The position numbers and the translations under genes were made by a program. This document shows positions 17,701 to 26,082 of a stretch of 64,000 nucleotides of DNA, piece by piece. The first letter of the stretch is position 1. Each line of letters begins with the position of its first letter. Origin of the DNA: UBA6522 sp965205045. Its GTDB lineage: Bacteria; Pseudomonadota; Gammaproteobacteria; Steroidobacterales; Rariloculaceae. The stretch spans positions 3,038,001-3,102,000 of the forward strand of contig OZ242031.1 of NCBI GenBank assembly GCA_965205045.1. Reading direction: 5' to 3'. Below the pieces are notes generated by a model, which was not told where the DNA came from, did not search any database, and saw only the letters and a list, made by a program, of their open reading frames with translations.

Positions 17701-19638
17701 GACGAGTTGTCGTTCTACATGCAAGACAACACGACCCGGAGAGAACGGCAGAAGACATCGGATATTCGTGTGATCCTCGGGAACCCGCCGTATTCGGCAG
17801 GGCAGAAGTCCGAAGATGACAACGCCAAGAACGTCGCTTACGCGGGGCTGGATCAGCGGATCAGGACGACTTATGCGGCACGATCAAACACTACCAATGT
17901 AAACGCTCTCTACGACAGCTATATACGAGCGATCCGGTGGGGCTGCGACCGTCTTGGCCCCGCGGGTGTAATGGCCTATGTCACGAATGCCGGTTGGCTG
18001 GACGGAATCGCGATGGACGGGATGCGCAAGTGCCTGGCGGATGAATTCGAGACCGTGCATGTTTTTCACTTGCGCGGGAACCAGCGAACTCAAGGCGAAA
18101 CATCCCGGCGCGAAGGTGGAAAAATCTTCGGGTCCGGCTCCCGGGCGCCGATCGCAATTACAGTTTTCGTCAAGAACTCGGATGCGAAGGAGCAGGGCCG
18201 CATCCTGTTCCATGACATCGGGGATTATCTGGACCGCAAGCAGAAGCTCGAAACCATCAAGAGCTTCGTCAGTGTTCGCGGCATCAAAGAAGCGAACCTT
18301 TGGACCGGAATTACGCCCGACAAATACGGCGACTGGCTCGACCAGCGCGACGCGAGCTTCAACGCATATTCGAAGCTCGGCGAGAAGAAAGGCCAACCCT
18401 CCGATGTGTTGTTTCGGGACTACTCTTTGGGAGTAAAAACCAACCGGGACGTATGGTGCATCAACCCCTCCCGCAAGGCGCTCATTGAGAGCATCGAATC
18501 GACCACTGCGTTTTACAACGCTGAATTGGACCGTTGGAGAACCGTGAAACGGGTCTCTGAGCGGGAAGAAGCCCCCCTCCCGGAGGTCGACGCCTTCGTA
18601 ACGACGAATCGATCCCGGATCAGTTGGACCGACAATCTCAAGCGTGACCTCGTAAAGGGGAGGCCCCTCGATGGATCGGATGGGCTCTTGATGCTCAGCA
18701 TGTACCGTCCCTTCACGAAACAATGGGAGTTCTACAGCCGCCGCCTTAACGAGAGGGTCTACCAAATGCCCCGAGTTTTTCCAGACCCCGAATCGCCCAA
18801 CCGGGTGATTGCCGTGACCGGCAAGGGCGAGAAGGCTGGTTTTTCGGCGTTGATGATAGACGTTCTACCGAATCTTCACACTGTGAATAGCGGCCAGTGC
18901 TTTCCCTTCTGGCTCTATGACGCGAATACGCCGGACGCCGAACCTGACATGCTCTCTGAACTGGACAGCGGACCTGTCGTTCAGCGCCGTGAAGCAATCA
19001 CTGAGTACGCACTAGACCTGTTCGCACGAGCGTACCCGACCGAAACAATCGGGCGCGAGGACCTCTTCCACTACATCTACGGTCTGCTGCATTCCGAGGA
19101 CTACCGCGAGCGGTTCCGGGCCAATCTCGCCAAGGAGCTGCCTCGCATCCCCTGCGTGGCGTCGGTCGAGGACTACCGGGCATTCCGCGATGCTGGTCGG
19201 CGCTTAGGTGAACTCCATGTCGGCTACGAGTCGGTGGAACGCTACCCCGCCGAGATCGACACGGGCGGGGCGTCGCTGGAGGGCATTGACCCTGAACCTG
19301 CGTATCGCGTGATCAAGATGCGGCACCCTGGCACGGGCCGAAAAAAGGACCGCACCACGGTCATCTACAACCCCCACATCACCGTTCGCGGCATTCCCAA
19401 AGAAGCCTGGGACTACGTGGTCAGCGGAAAGCCTGCGCTGCAATGGGTGATGGAACGCCAGTGCGTCAAGACACACAAGGCCAGCGGCATCGAGAGCGAC
19501 GCCAACCGTTACGCGATCGAGACCGTCGGCGACCCACGCTACCCACTCGATTTGCTCCTACGCGTGATTACGGTGAGCCTCGAAACCATGAAGATTGTCC
19601 GGGCGTTGCCGGAGGTATCAGCGGCCCTCGACGCGTGA
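14725..19638 (+). CDS. Type ISP restriction-modification enzyme (nuclease-helicase-methyltransferase)
   Basis: A 1637-residue single-chain enzyme. Order: Mrr-like nuclease (residues ~20-110; Asp 66 in GIDLVCK, Gln-Cys-Lys 80-82); SF2 translocase (Walker A CGTGKT at 194-199, DEAH at 324-327, TATPR, and motif VI VQAVGRVMR); helical spacer; N6-adenine methyltransferase (motif I DPFVGTGTF at 913-921, NPPY at 1020-1023); and a C-terminal target-recognition region to the end. This is the LlaGI/LlaBIII layout. It methylates adenine in an asymmetric site and cuts unmodified DNA after translocation. All key residues are present, so it looks active. It needs no separate specificity subunit. Confidence 0.94.
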   Translation: MTALDSLLNTYRTLTATQRDKGTAFEKLIAAWLVTDPVQSKRIAKAELWGDWAHRRGVPRTDVGIDLVCKRHDGGLAAVQCKLFDPDRRIMKSDIDSFISTSNTGEYAERLIVETTEVPWSQNALDMVAGQSIPATSIGLQNLRESRVDWSRFAATGDIVRAEPKTLRDDQIEALEDTVSGLKAADRGKLVMACGTGKTLTSLRIAEELAGEGGYVLYLVPSLALMAQTVPEWCADTLVPITAFAVCSDTQVGKRRRSTFDVAEIEVTDLAFPATTKEDKLAPAVAASDDSTMRVIFATYQSISVIETAQAEHGLPAFDLIVCDEAHRTTGVTFAGEDHSNFVKVHDNEKIRGRKRIYMTATPRIYGENARSKAREAKAVLASMDDPDLFGDVLFHHGFARAVESDILSDYRVIVLAMDESVVSGAVQNRLADENSELTLDDATKIAGCWKALSKDGLKGLAADDTDSMRRALAFCRNIKSSKLVKAEFGKVIADYRGNEPDTAPPEEFECEIRHVDGTYKARARKRRLDWLKEDAGPDVCRILSNARCLTEGVDVPALDAIMFLHPRNSQIDVVQAVGRVMRKAPGKRMGYVILPVGVPAGIRADVALNDNKKYRVVWQILNALRAHDERLDAVINHGGLGQDVSDRITVVDGRASQAEMKAVTATVDALPARRKCPGLGVGTGGAGGHEGVGEPPPPEPRQLVIDEFSRAVMAKIVEKCGTRDYWEDWAEDVAEIAERHIARIRSLVERDGSDAQGFFEDFLKEVRDDLNEAVTADDAIEMLAQHLITRPVFDAVFEGHEFVERNPVSQAMSEVLSVIDEAQVGREAKALEGFYASVRRRARGITDPQARQNLIVELYDKFFRKAFPLTTQKLGIVYTPVEIVDFIIHSVNDVLQDEFGQTLGSEGIHILDPFVGTGTFITRLLQSGLIAPHEMEGKYRKEIHCNELVLLAYYIAAINIETVFHAVADRKDYLPFEGICLTDSFALHEGDDELSFYMQDNTTRRERQKTSDIRVILGNPPYSAGQKSEDDNAKNVAYAGLDQRIRTTYAARSNTTNVNALYDSYIRAIRWGCDRLGPAGVMAYVTNAGWLDGIAMDGMRKCLADEFETVHVFHLRGNQRTQGETSRREGGKIFGSGSRAPIAITVFVKNSDAKEQGRILFHDIGDYLDRKQKLETIKSFVSVRGIKEANLWTGITPDKYGDWLDQRDASFNAYSKLGEKKGQPSDVLFRDYSLGVKTNRDVWCINPSRKALIESIESTTAFYNAELDRWRTVKRVSEREEAPLPEVDAFVTTNRSRISWTDNLKRDLVKGRPLDGSDGLLMLSMYRPFTKQWEFYSRRLNERVYQMPRVFPDPESPNRVIAVTGKGEKAGFSALMIDVLPNLHTVNSGQCFPFWLYDANTPDAEPDMLSELDSGPVVQRREAITEYALDLFARAYPTETIGREDLFHYIYGLLHSEDYRERFRANLAKELPRIPCVASVEDYRAFRDAGRRLGELHVGYESVERYPAEIDTGGASLEGIDPEPAYRVIKMRHPGTGRKKDRTTVIYNPHITVRGIPKEAWDYVVSGKPALQWVMERQCVKTHKASGIESDANRYAIETVGDPRYPLDLLLRVITVSLETMKIVRALPEVSAALDA

Positions 19639-19735
19639 AATCGCGCAATTCGACATGGTACTTTGACCAAGTACTCGAACGCACAACAGCACAAAGGCTT
19701 TGAGTGAAGGTGCACTGCAAGAGTATACGAGACGG

Positions 19736-19766
19736 TGGTGTGGAGGGGGAGGACTCGAACCTCCCC
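19736..19766 (-). other. tRNA 3'-end-like fragment, possible attachment-site scar
   Basis: Read on the minus strand this is GGAGG-TTCGAGT-CCTCC, a perfect 5-bp T-arm with a TTCGA loop, followed by an acceptor-like strand ending ACCA. The spacing to CCA is one base too long, and no anticodon arm or 5' half follows, so it is not a tRNA gene. Such 3' ends are commonly left where integrative elements use a tRNA. It lies just past the type ISP gene. Confidence 0.3.
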
Positions 19767-20266
19767 ATGGCGCTTTCGGCGTGTATAACTGTCGACTTCG
19801 GGATTCGGCTCCATTACTGGGCGGGTCGGCTTACCACCTGGCTCCACAACGCCGCTGCCTCCACGCACGTTTCGATGCGCATCATCATTACCACCTCCAG
19901 CTTCAGGGTCAAATCACCCAAAATAAGAGCCAGCAAACCGACCCACACCGTAACGACTCGCCGAGCCGAATTCGACAGTCCAACTGCCAAATCGTTAACG
20001 CTTCGAATTATATCACTTGAAGGCTCAGTTGGATCGGTCGTTTCCGCTGTTATCCGCCACAAGATGATGGGTCAACCCCAGCATGTCGTCAGTCTTTCTC
20101 TCCTCTCCCTGCAGAATTCGGCCCTCAAAATCGATCCGGTCCCACGCCCGGAGGTCCGGTCGGTCTACGTGCCTGGGATGCCGCAGGTGCGGCGCTGTCG
20201 CAAGGACGGGGAAGACCCCGACCGAATCTAATGCAATTTTACGTACACCGCATCAGGCGTTCGCGC
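19767..20266. other. About 500 bases without a convincing gene
   Basis: The only candidate is a minus-strand frame at 19814-20062. It starts at a TTG and has one membrane-like segment (VVTVWVGLLALILGDLTL). It has no ribosome site or recognisable family, so I do not call it. No other RNA gene or repeat was seen. Confidence 0.35.
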
Positions 20267-20959
20267 TCACGCGAATATACTCCCTGGCTGCACTGTGACA
20301 ATCTTTTCGCCGGTAATGCTCTCGAGAAACTGTTCTGGGAGTAATCGCTCCCAAACGGCCAATGCCTCATTCACCAAAGCAAGGTATTGATCTTCATCGC
20401 CGCCTTCTATCCGATGCCGTGTGCTTGGCATGTAACGTGCCATGATCGACAGAACATAGAGGGTCGTGGCAGCGATGGTCCTATATTCTCGCTGCCCCCC
20501 TACTGTGGGAAACAACAACGTCTCCCCGCTCCTGAATGGCGAGTGATGTAAGGGCAGCGCGCCCCACCAGTAATCGTGACCCGCGTGATCTACCCGCGCC
20601 CGAAACGAAATCCCCGCTCCTTCGTGGTCCTTTACCTGTTGAATTTCGGCCAACGGCCAACCAGCATCCGCCAAACTCTTTGCAGCGACTCGCCCCGACC
20701 GATCGATAAACAGAGCGTAGCTGCTATCGATCTTCTTCACGGTGGCATGAAAGGACGTTGGCCCGCGGTTGGACTCGGTATCATAAGCAACCGATATCCA
20801 GTTCGGCGACCCGCCGAACACTTCGCTGAAGAGATCATTGATTTCAGGCAAGGACGCGAAAAGATCCCGCAACGAGCAACCCAATTCCGGCGGTCGCTCC
20901 TCCAGCTTTGTAGAGGATTCAGCCCTCTTGTTGGGAAAGCCAGTCGTATCGTGCCCCAA
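20267..20959 (-). CDS. YaaC-like protein (start uncertain, possibly split by a frameshift)
   Basis: Up to 230 residues, but the first possible start is a TTG and the frame overlaps the upstream gene by 41 bases. Segments such as CSLRDLFASLPEINDLFSEV, PNWISVAYD and TLYVLSIMARYMPS resemble the middle and C-terminus of YaaC-family proteins. The end of the upstream protein (TGIAYSIQKESSKL, then AYKLLGARYDWL) resembles the YaaC N-terminal part, so the two may be one gene broken by a frameshift. Function of YaaC is unknown. Confidence 0.5.
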   Translation of the reverse strand: MGHDTTGFPNKRAESSTKLEERPPELGCSLRDLFASLPEINDLFSEVFGGSPNWISVAYDTESNRGPTSFHATVKKIDSSYALFIDRSGRVAAKSLADAGWPLAEIQQVKDHEGAGISFRARVDHAGHDYWWGALPLHHSPFRSGETLLFPTVGGQREYRTIAATTLYVLSIMARYMPSTRHRIEGGDEDQYLALVNEALAVWERLLPEQFLESITGEKIVTVQPGSIFA

Positions 20960-21620
20960 GTAATTTGTAAGCGGTTCGCCAATCCCACCTTCCTTTCACA
21001 TAGCCCATGAGTTTGGATGACTCCTTTTGTATCGAGTAAGCTATTCCTGTCGCCTTGGTATCAATGATGTCGCGCGTTAGCGAGTACCCTTCATCCTCTG
21101 TCCGTCGGGCTACCAGTTTCTTGGCCAATGTCAGGCTCGTGAACTGCTTCAGGCGCGCCATGACCGCGTCATGCGGGTTCTCACCCGTGAGCCGTCGGAC
21201 TGTCGGTGCCTTCCTGGACACAGTTGGAACGAAACGCGCCAGCTCCACTTTCTTGTTCAGGGCGACCAAAAACGGAAAAAAGTCGTCAAGTGGTTCGACT
21301 GGAACGGTCACCCCATGAGTAAAGGAGTCCAACCGGTATGGCCGACCCTTGAAAAAAATATGATCGACCCGCTCCGACAGCATCCTGTACTGAGCGTTTG
21401 AAATTTCGCTACTGCTGTAGAGCACAGCTATCCGTACGTTCACGGTCCCTCTTGCCGCACCGATTTCGATGAAGCTCCCGCGATCAACCTCATTCCCAAC
21501 TTCTGCCGCCCATTCGTGCGAGCGAAAGCGCTTCAGCACCGATTGCTCGACCTCCCTACGAAGGATATCTAGACGTGGGTTGTTCCAATTACCGTGTTCT
21601 TCCACTACTGAAACCGTCAC
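20919..21620 (-). CDS. Protein of unknown function, upstream partner of the YaaC-like gene
   Basis: A 233-residue protein starting at GTG 21618-21620. It reads as a soluble mixed alpha/beta protein (VRIAVLYSSSEISNAQYRML, GRPYRLDSFTHGV, FPFLVALNKKVELARFVP). The C-terminal ~50 residues may be the start of a YaaC-like domain continued in the next frame. It is preceded by a well-formed promoter with a palindrome over the -10 (21666-21700), which suggests tight regulation. GC is lower than the chromosome. Confidence 0.55.
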   Translation of the reverse strand: MTVSVVEEHGNWNNPRLDILRREVEQSVLKRFRSHEWAAEVGNEVDRGSFIEIGAARGTVNVRIAVLYSSSEISNAQYRMLSERVDHIFFKGRPYRLDSFTHGVTVPVEPLDDFFPFLVALNKKVELARFVPTVSRKAPTVRRLTGENPHDAVMARLKQFTSLTLAKKLVARRTEDEGYSLTRDIIDTKATGIAYSIQKESSKLMGYVKGRWDWRTAYKLLGARYDWLSQQEG

Positions 21621-21665
21621 ATTTCAAATGAGCACCGGGCCCCATTGTTCTGTCACATATGGCGG

Positions 21666-21700
21666 CACAATATAATATTGTGACATTTTTAATTTGTCAG
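21666..21700 (-). promoter_or_regulatory. Promoter with a perfect 17-bp palindrome over the -10
   Basis: Minus strand: -35 CTGACA (21695-21700), 17-base spacer, -10 TATTAT (21672-21677). The -10 is embedded in the perfect palindrome CACAATAT-A-ATATTGTG (21666-21682). It drives the gene starting at 21620. A repressor bound to the palindrome would block RNA polymerase directly. No HTH protein is encoded in the immediate operon. Confidence 0.58.
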
Positions 21701-21763
21701 AAACCTCCTCCGCTATGGACCGCTGCGCCGGGCGATCCCTCGTTGCTCCTATTAAGCGAACGA

Positions 21764-23632
21764 TCAAGGAGTCACTCTCAGAGTCACTTCCTCCCATTGC
21801 GCAAGCAATGGCAGGCAGCAAAGATGAAACATGAACCAGCATGCGTAGATCGAGTCCGTACCCTCACACTCTGCCGCGGTGACCAAACCGTGCGCTAGGG
21901 CATGCCTAACTGATGGGCCACCCCGATAGTCGAACAGGTTTTCTATCTCATAGACTATGGAGGGACCGAAGACTTCCTCAAGAGCATCACGATCCTTGTT
22001 AAGCATGACAGATAAGGTCCGGTTTTCCTGAGTCATGTCGCTTTGAATGGCGGATGGTTCCACTCCAGCCTGCTTCAGGATGAAACGGAGTGAGTTTTCC
22101 AGTTGCGGCACAAGAATGTGCAAGGCGGAAATGAAGTCTCCACCGAAGAATCGCGCAAAGCCTCGTGCGAAGATTTCCGTGCGATCTGGGGGGACGAACG
22201 GACTCAACTCGACAAGCAGCTGCAAATCGCGCACTTCTATTGGGTGTTCAGACTGAATCAACTGCCTTGCTGGTTCGATTAATCCCGAGACGATCAACTG
22301 CCTGCGATGATCTTCGTTGCGAACTATCAGGTAGCGCAACGCATCTTCCGCTTCCTCCCCTTCTTCGAGTAGACCGACCGACTTCGAAACGACTTTGCCT
22401 TCTTTGTCGATCACCGACAACGGCATCATGTTCGATAGGGGAAACCGCTCAGCAAGGCTAAGCGCTTCGGTTCGCAGAGCATCCGGGTCAGGAGATTTTG
22501 TCAGAGTTGCGAACTCTCGGAGTGCTCGCGTCAAGCTCACTCCACTCGCTGACTTTCGCACTTGATCCACAATATCGGTCAAGTCAACTTCCGTGGATAT
22601 TGTGCCAAATTCGTCGCTGACATCGCTCTGAGCGTCACTCAACATCATTTTAAGTTCTGCACGTCTCTCGCCTGTATTCGGCAACCGTCTAAGTTCCTCG
22701 ATCGCTTGCATCAAGGAACTAGCTGCAACCATCCCTTTTCCGCCCGAAGAGTCGGCAATCTTCACATGGCACTCCGCCGCAGAAATGAAGCAGCGAATGC
22801 GTTCGTTGTCCGCTCCCGAGACACGGTGAGCGTTAGCGGCAAGTACCCACAGGTCGTGCGACCAACGTGGATCGATATCTTCGGCATCGGCAAGCGTCTC
22901 CGCGTTCGCAGCAATGGTGGCAGCAACATCGATGCGGAAATCCAGCCCGATTCTTGCGACACTCAGGAAACCCCGGTGGTTCCGGTGTTCGAATGCATTC
23001 TGAATGACGGCCCGAATCAGCTCTCTCAATCGCGACGCTTCCGGGTCCTTCCAACCTGTCGCATTGGCGATTTGGCACGCACGGCGAAGCATGTTCGAGC
23101 CATCGCGGCTACTTGGACTTTTGGTGCCGTCGAAGAATCGTGCCTCTCCGCGCAGAACCAGATTCACGCCTTCGCGGTAGGCTTCAATGGCGTGTTGCGC
23201 AACGGCCCCGAGGGTTCGATTGTTGTACCAGGCAATATCCGCGAGTCGAGCGCGCAGTCCGGGGTTTCGAATGCTTGGCACAAGCTCGCCCAACAGAGCT
23301 GATTGAGCCCCCTTAAGGTCGGATGGAATGACACTTCGTTTTCCATCCATGACGACTTGTGGACCATAGGGCTCCGAACTATCCTTGGGCTTAAAGTGAA
23401 TATTGGTAATATCCGCAAGCAGTCCGTACACTCGTGCTGCAATATCGTCCCCGCCCTCCTTTCGTTGTTTGGTGGCAGCAGAGCGGTAGAGACCAGCGAG
23501 ACTCCAACAGTCCACCCTGTTGGTTCCGTGAATCGGAGCTTCAATATCTACAGCCGAAAATTCATCGGCGGTTACCGTCAGTTCGGATTCCTTGGGCGAG
23601 CCTTCCGTGGGGTGTTCCGTTTTCAAAACCAT
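21764..23632 (-). CDS. Large DUF4209-domain protein
   Basis: A 622-residue, mostly helical protein. The C-terminal ~130 residues carry the DUF4209 pattern: FARFFGGDFISALHILVPQL (Gly-Asp-x-x-x-Ala-x-His-x-Leu-x-Pro-Gln), ENSLRFIL, and RHALAHGLVT. The last (Arg-x4-His) resembles the HEPN RNase motif. The N-terminal ~480 residues have helical-repeat character. The family's function is not established; it is often found with defence genes (established loosely, my recollection). It stands alone with ~140 bases to each side and low GC. Confidence 0.72.
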   Translation of the reverse strand: MVLKTEHPTEGSPKESELTVTADEFSAVDIEAPIHGTNRVDCWSLAGLYRSAATKQRKEGGDDIAARVYGLLADITNIHFKPKDSSEPYGPQVVMDGKRSVIPSDLKGAQSALLGELVPSIRNPGLRARLADIAWYNNRTLGAVAQHAIEAYREGVNLVLRGEARFFDGTKSPSSRDGSNMLRRACQIANATGWKDPEASRLRELIRAVIQNAFEHRNHRGFLSVARIGLDFRIDVAATIAANAETLADAEDIDPRWSHDLWVLAANAHRVSGADNERIRCFISAAECHVKIADSSGGKGMVAASSLMQAIEELRRLPNTGERRAELKMMLSDAQSDVSDEFGTISTEVDLTDIVDQVRKSASGVSLTRALREFATLTKSPDPDALRTEALSLAERFPLSNMMPLSVIDKEGKVVSKSVGLLEEGEEAEDALRYLIVRNEDHRRQLIVSGLIEPARQLIQSEHPIEVRDLQLLVELSPFVPPDRTEIFARGFARFFGGDFISALHILVPQLENSLRFILKQAGVEPSAIQSDMTQENRTLSVMLNKDRDALEEVFGPSIVYEIENLFDYRGGPSVRHALAHGLVTAAECEGTDSIYACWFMFHLCCLPLLAQWEEVTLRVTP

Positions 23633-23803
23633 GAATGAAAATCTGTGCGTTTTTGCACGTATCGCAGGATAGTAGGTGCTTCAAAAAGCGAGTTCCTGTC
23701 TCAACCACCCAGCCAATTTCTAGCTCTTGATGCTCCGCGAACTCACCCAGCAGCATTTGGACTCATCTGCTAGTCTCCTGAACTTAGCCGAACGAAATGC
23801 AAT

Positions 23804-24487
23804 TTACCTCGATCTTCTATCCTTTTCGTGCGTGCGTATGTGTCGCAATTTGGTATCGTCCAAGTGTGAATATGGATTCACTGACTGCAGAGTCTTGCGG
23901 GAATTATCATATGTCACAAGGATTGTTCCGTAGAAACAGTTCTCGTCTTCGTCAAGCGAAATCCCACCAAAGACCTCGCCTCGATTATAGGCCATCATCA
24001 TATCCATAAATAGGCTTACAGACTTGCTATACACCTCCTCACTACAATCGTCCGGAAACAGCAGAGTGACGCGACCGTGCTTGAAGTTCGCGCTAATGGT
24101 AAGCGTAGTCGAATATTCCTGAGGCTTAATGCCTTTGGCTGTCAAAACATGACTCTTTGGTAAGCCCGGGCGAAGCACCTTTTTCCAGAGACCCACAAAC
24201 AATTTTTTTGCCACCCTGTAGGAGTCTTTCCCAGCCTCAGATAAGAATGAGTTAAAGAATGGATATGCGATAATGACCGCCAACGCGCTCCATCCAAGCA
24301 TTTGACTACTCATGAACGGCATCGACTTTTGACGGGTAGTCTGCGTCTCAAGCCCCAGTGAATCCAGTTCGGATTCTAACTCGACAAATGGATTACCTGG
24401 ATATTGATCGTCTACTAGCAATCTCACGTAACCACTTGATCTACTAGGACCTGACGACCTTTCGCTCTTCTGATTCCGTGTGTTCAC
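23804..24487 (-). CDS. Membrane-anchored protein of unknown function
   Basis: A 227-residue protein starting at GTG 24485-24487. Residues 1-60 are charged and probably disordered, ~63-82 form one membrane segment (MLGWSALAVIIAYPFFNSFL), and the rest is a soluble mixed domain (TLTISANFKHGRVTLLFPDD, FYGTILVTYDNS). No family recognised. It shares strand and low GC with the DUF4209 and YaaC-like genes and may be cargo of the same island. The AT-rich 240 bases beyond its start hold no gene that I can support. Confidence 0.6.
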   Translation of the reverse strand: MNTRNQKSERSSGPSRSSGYVRLLVDDQYPGNPFVELESELDSLGLETQTTRQKSMPFMSSQMLGWSALAVIIAYPFFNSFLSEAGKDSYRVAKKLFVGLWKKVLRPGLPKSHVLTAKGIKPQEYSTTLTISANFKHGRVTLLFPDDCSEEVYSKSVSLFMDMMMAYNRGEVFGGISLDEDENCFYGTILVTYDNSRKTLQSVNPYSHLDDTKLRHIRTHEKDRRSR

Positions 24488-24730
24488 AATCTATCAGTTC
24501 CCAACAAGAGAAGATACAGGATGCCCGTACAATTTCGAAAAACCAATCGCGTTACCAAGGCAAGTTGCATAAACAAAACGCCATTGTATATCGAGCTTAC
24601 AGTACGTATATCAGTCTCACAACACACCACAATGTCCATTCAGTTCAATACTCATTTGAATCCGACTGGCTACGATTCCTCATCGATGTACCCTTCTATA
24701 TGACCTTAACCAAAAAACGCAAGTTTGAAG

Positions 24731-25069
24731 TCATTGGACGATGCGAATCCTCACAGTTCCGTCGCTGATCTCTATCAACACGGCCTCATATCGGGGAGGC
24801 TTTCCCTTCGCCCAGGGCTTGTCGTCGCGCCGTTCCATCCAGTGACCAATCTCCGCGGATCTGAGTTCCGGGCATGTCGTCCAGAATGTAGGTGTGACTC
24901 GGCAATGCGCGTGCCTCTCGCGCCCCGGCAATACAAATCGCACATGCCGCAACGTCCGCTGCAACGGTTCGAACACATGGTTTCTCGACTCCTCACTGAC
25001 GCGAAAGCCTGATGTTCCACCTTGCCATCCGGTTAAAATGACCCGTTGGCCCACAGGCATTGTTTTCAT
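24731..25069 (-). CDS. Small protein of unknown function, second gene of a coupled pair
   Basis: A 112-residue protein starting at ATG 25067-25069, overlapping the stop of the upstream gene by four bases. Visible segments: VGQRVILTGWQGGTSGFRV, RHVRFVLPGRERHAH and YEAVLIEISDGTVRIRI. These suggest a compact beta-rich fold. The coupled overlap and small sizes resemble a toxin-antitoxin arrangement, but neither protein matches a family that I know. Confidence 0.58.
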   Translation of the reverse strand: MKTMPVGQRVILTGWQGGTSGFRVSEESRNHVFEPLQRTLRHVRFVLPGRERHAHCRVTPTFWTTCPELRSAEIGHWMERRDDKPWAKGKPPRYEAVLIEISDGTVRIRIVQ

Positions 25070-25353
25070 GGTTTCTGATTCTTGGTGGCGACGAATCCCG
25101 ACGTGCCCTTGCCGCGCGTACGCCGAACTGTGTAGCCGTACACACCTAAATTGAACGACTTGTCGTTGGCGAAGCTGGCCAGTGCTCCCTCGATCCTGAC
25201 CGCTACCGGATCCGGCTTCGGGGCCGAGAACGCTGCCTGTTGCGCCAGCCACTTGGCGAAGACCTCCTCCCCGAGTGCGTCGCCGACAGATTTTCTAAGC
25301 GCGTTCAATTTTCTTAGTTGACCCTTGGTTAGCGTGTTTTCGTCGAATGCCAT
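25066..25353 (-). CDS. Small protein of unknown function, first gene of a coupled pair
   Basis: A 95-residue protein. The N-terminal half is a charged helix (LTKGQLRKLNALRKSVGDAL, VFAKWLAQQ). The C-terminal half is beta-like and ends in a basic stretch (GVYGYTVRRTRGKGT). It is translationally coupled to the 112-residue gene through an ATGA overlap. A basic N-terminal helix could bind DNA. Its upstream region contains a perfect 10-bp hairpin (25515-25541). Confidence 0.58.
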   Translation of the reverse strand: MAFDENTLTKGQLRKLNALRKSVGDALGEEVFAKWLAQQAAFSAPKPDPVAVRIEGALASFANDKSFNLGVYGYTVRRTRGKGTSGFVATKNQKP

Positions 25354-25514
25354 GAAATTCGTTCCTTGTTTCCCGGCTCCAATGCCGCCTTGACCCGCGA
25401 ATCATACCGCCAATGACCTCCAAACGTTCGCGCCGGCCCCGTGCCATTGAACCCGGTTTCTATCTGAACACCGTCGAGAGGCCGGGACTGCGTGTGACCG
25501 GGGCGGCAGCCGGC

Positions 25515-25541
25515 GTCCGGCACCAGAAGAGGGTGCCGGAC
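25515..25541. repeat. Perfect 10-bp inverted repeat (hairpin)
   Basis: GTCCGGCACC (25515-25524) and its exact complement GGTGCCGGAC (25532-25541) flank a 7-base loop. There is no T-tract, so it is not a simple terminator. It lies in the 315-base gap between the minus-strand pair and the plus-strand secreted-protein gene. The rest of that gap shows nothing. Confidence 0.55.
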
Positions 25542-25668
25542 GTGCTGCGGATCACCGGCACGAGAGAGGTAATAGCAATGAATCACATCTAGCGTCTTAC
25601 GCTGGTAGCAAGAGCATGACCGGATCGCGGTAGGGAGCTACTATAGTACGCGTCTATGGAGGTGTAGC

Positions 25669-26082
25669 ATGAACCACTCTCGAATTCTCGCCTTGGTGGC
25701 CCTCGGCTGCCTTTCCGTTTCTGACGGATCACTAGCCGATAATGTGTTCGCCGAGATTGCCGAAACAGCAGTTGAGTTGGGATGGGTTGATGAGCACGAC
25801 TACATGTGGTGTTCGGAGATCATCAGTACGCGTCCCCCAGCGGAATACTATCGAATCAGCGTTGGTGATTGCGATTGGGCGGATACTGCGGGTACCGAGT
25901 ACGACGCTTGCGTGGCAGTTTCCGAATTGGTAAGAGGAATTCTCATTTGGGCGGCCTACAATCTCTGCAGGGGCGAGACGCTGGAATGGGTCAATGAATA
26001 CTACAGCGATTTTCGTTTCTACGTGGACGATCACAACACAATTACGGGCATGTTCTTGCGAGTCGACGACGAAGACGAATAG
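25669..26082 (+). CDS. Small exported Cys-containing protein of unknown function
   Basis: A 137-residue protein with a signal peptide (ILALVALGCLSVSDGSLAD; cleavage near residue 23). The mature part is acidic and rich in aromatic residues, with four cysteines (WCSE, GDCDW, DACVA, NLCRG) that could form two disulfides in the periplasm. GGAGGTG precedes the ATG at a good distance. No family recognised. It stands alone. Confidence 0.62.
   Translation: MNHSRILALVALGCLSVSDGSLADNVFAEIAETAVELGWVDEHDYMWCSEIISTRPPAEYYRISVGDCDWADTAGTEYDACVAVSELVRGILIWAAYNLCRGETLEWVNEYYSDFRFYVDDHNTITGMFLRVDDEDE

Noticed and set aside
15889..17724. 611-codon minus-strand open frame inside the type ISP gene
   Set aside because: It is antisense to a gene with all helicase and methyltransferase motifs and shows no family pattern of its own.
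19733..19850. A tRNA or tmRNA gene
   Set aside because: Only a T-arm and acceptor-like end are present, the CCA spacing is off by one base, and no anticodon arm or tag-peptide region follows.
24478..24768. 96-codon plus-strand open frame upstream of the 23804 gene
   Set aside because: It has no ribosome site, no family pattern and overlaps the end of a better-supported minus-strand gene.
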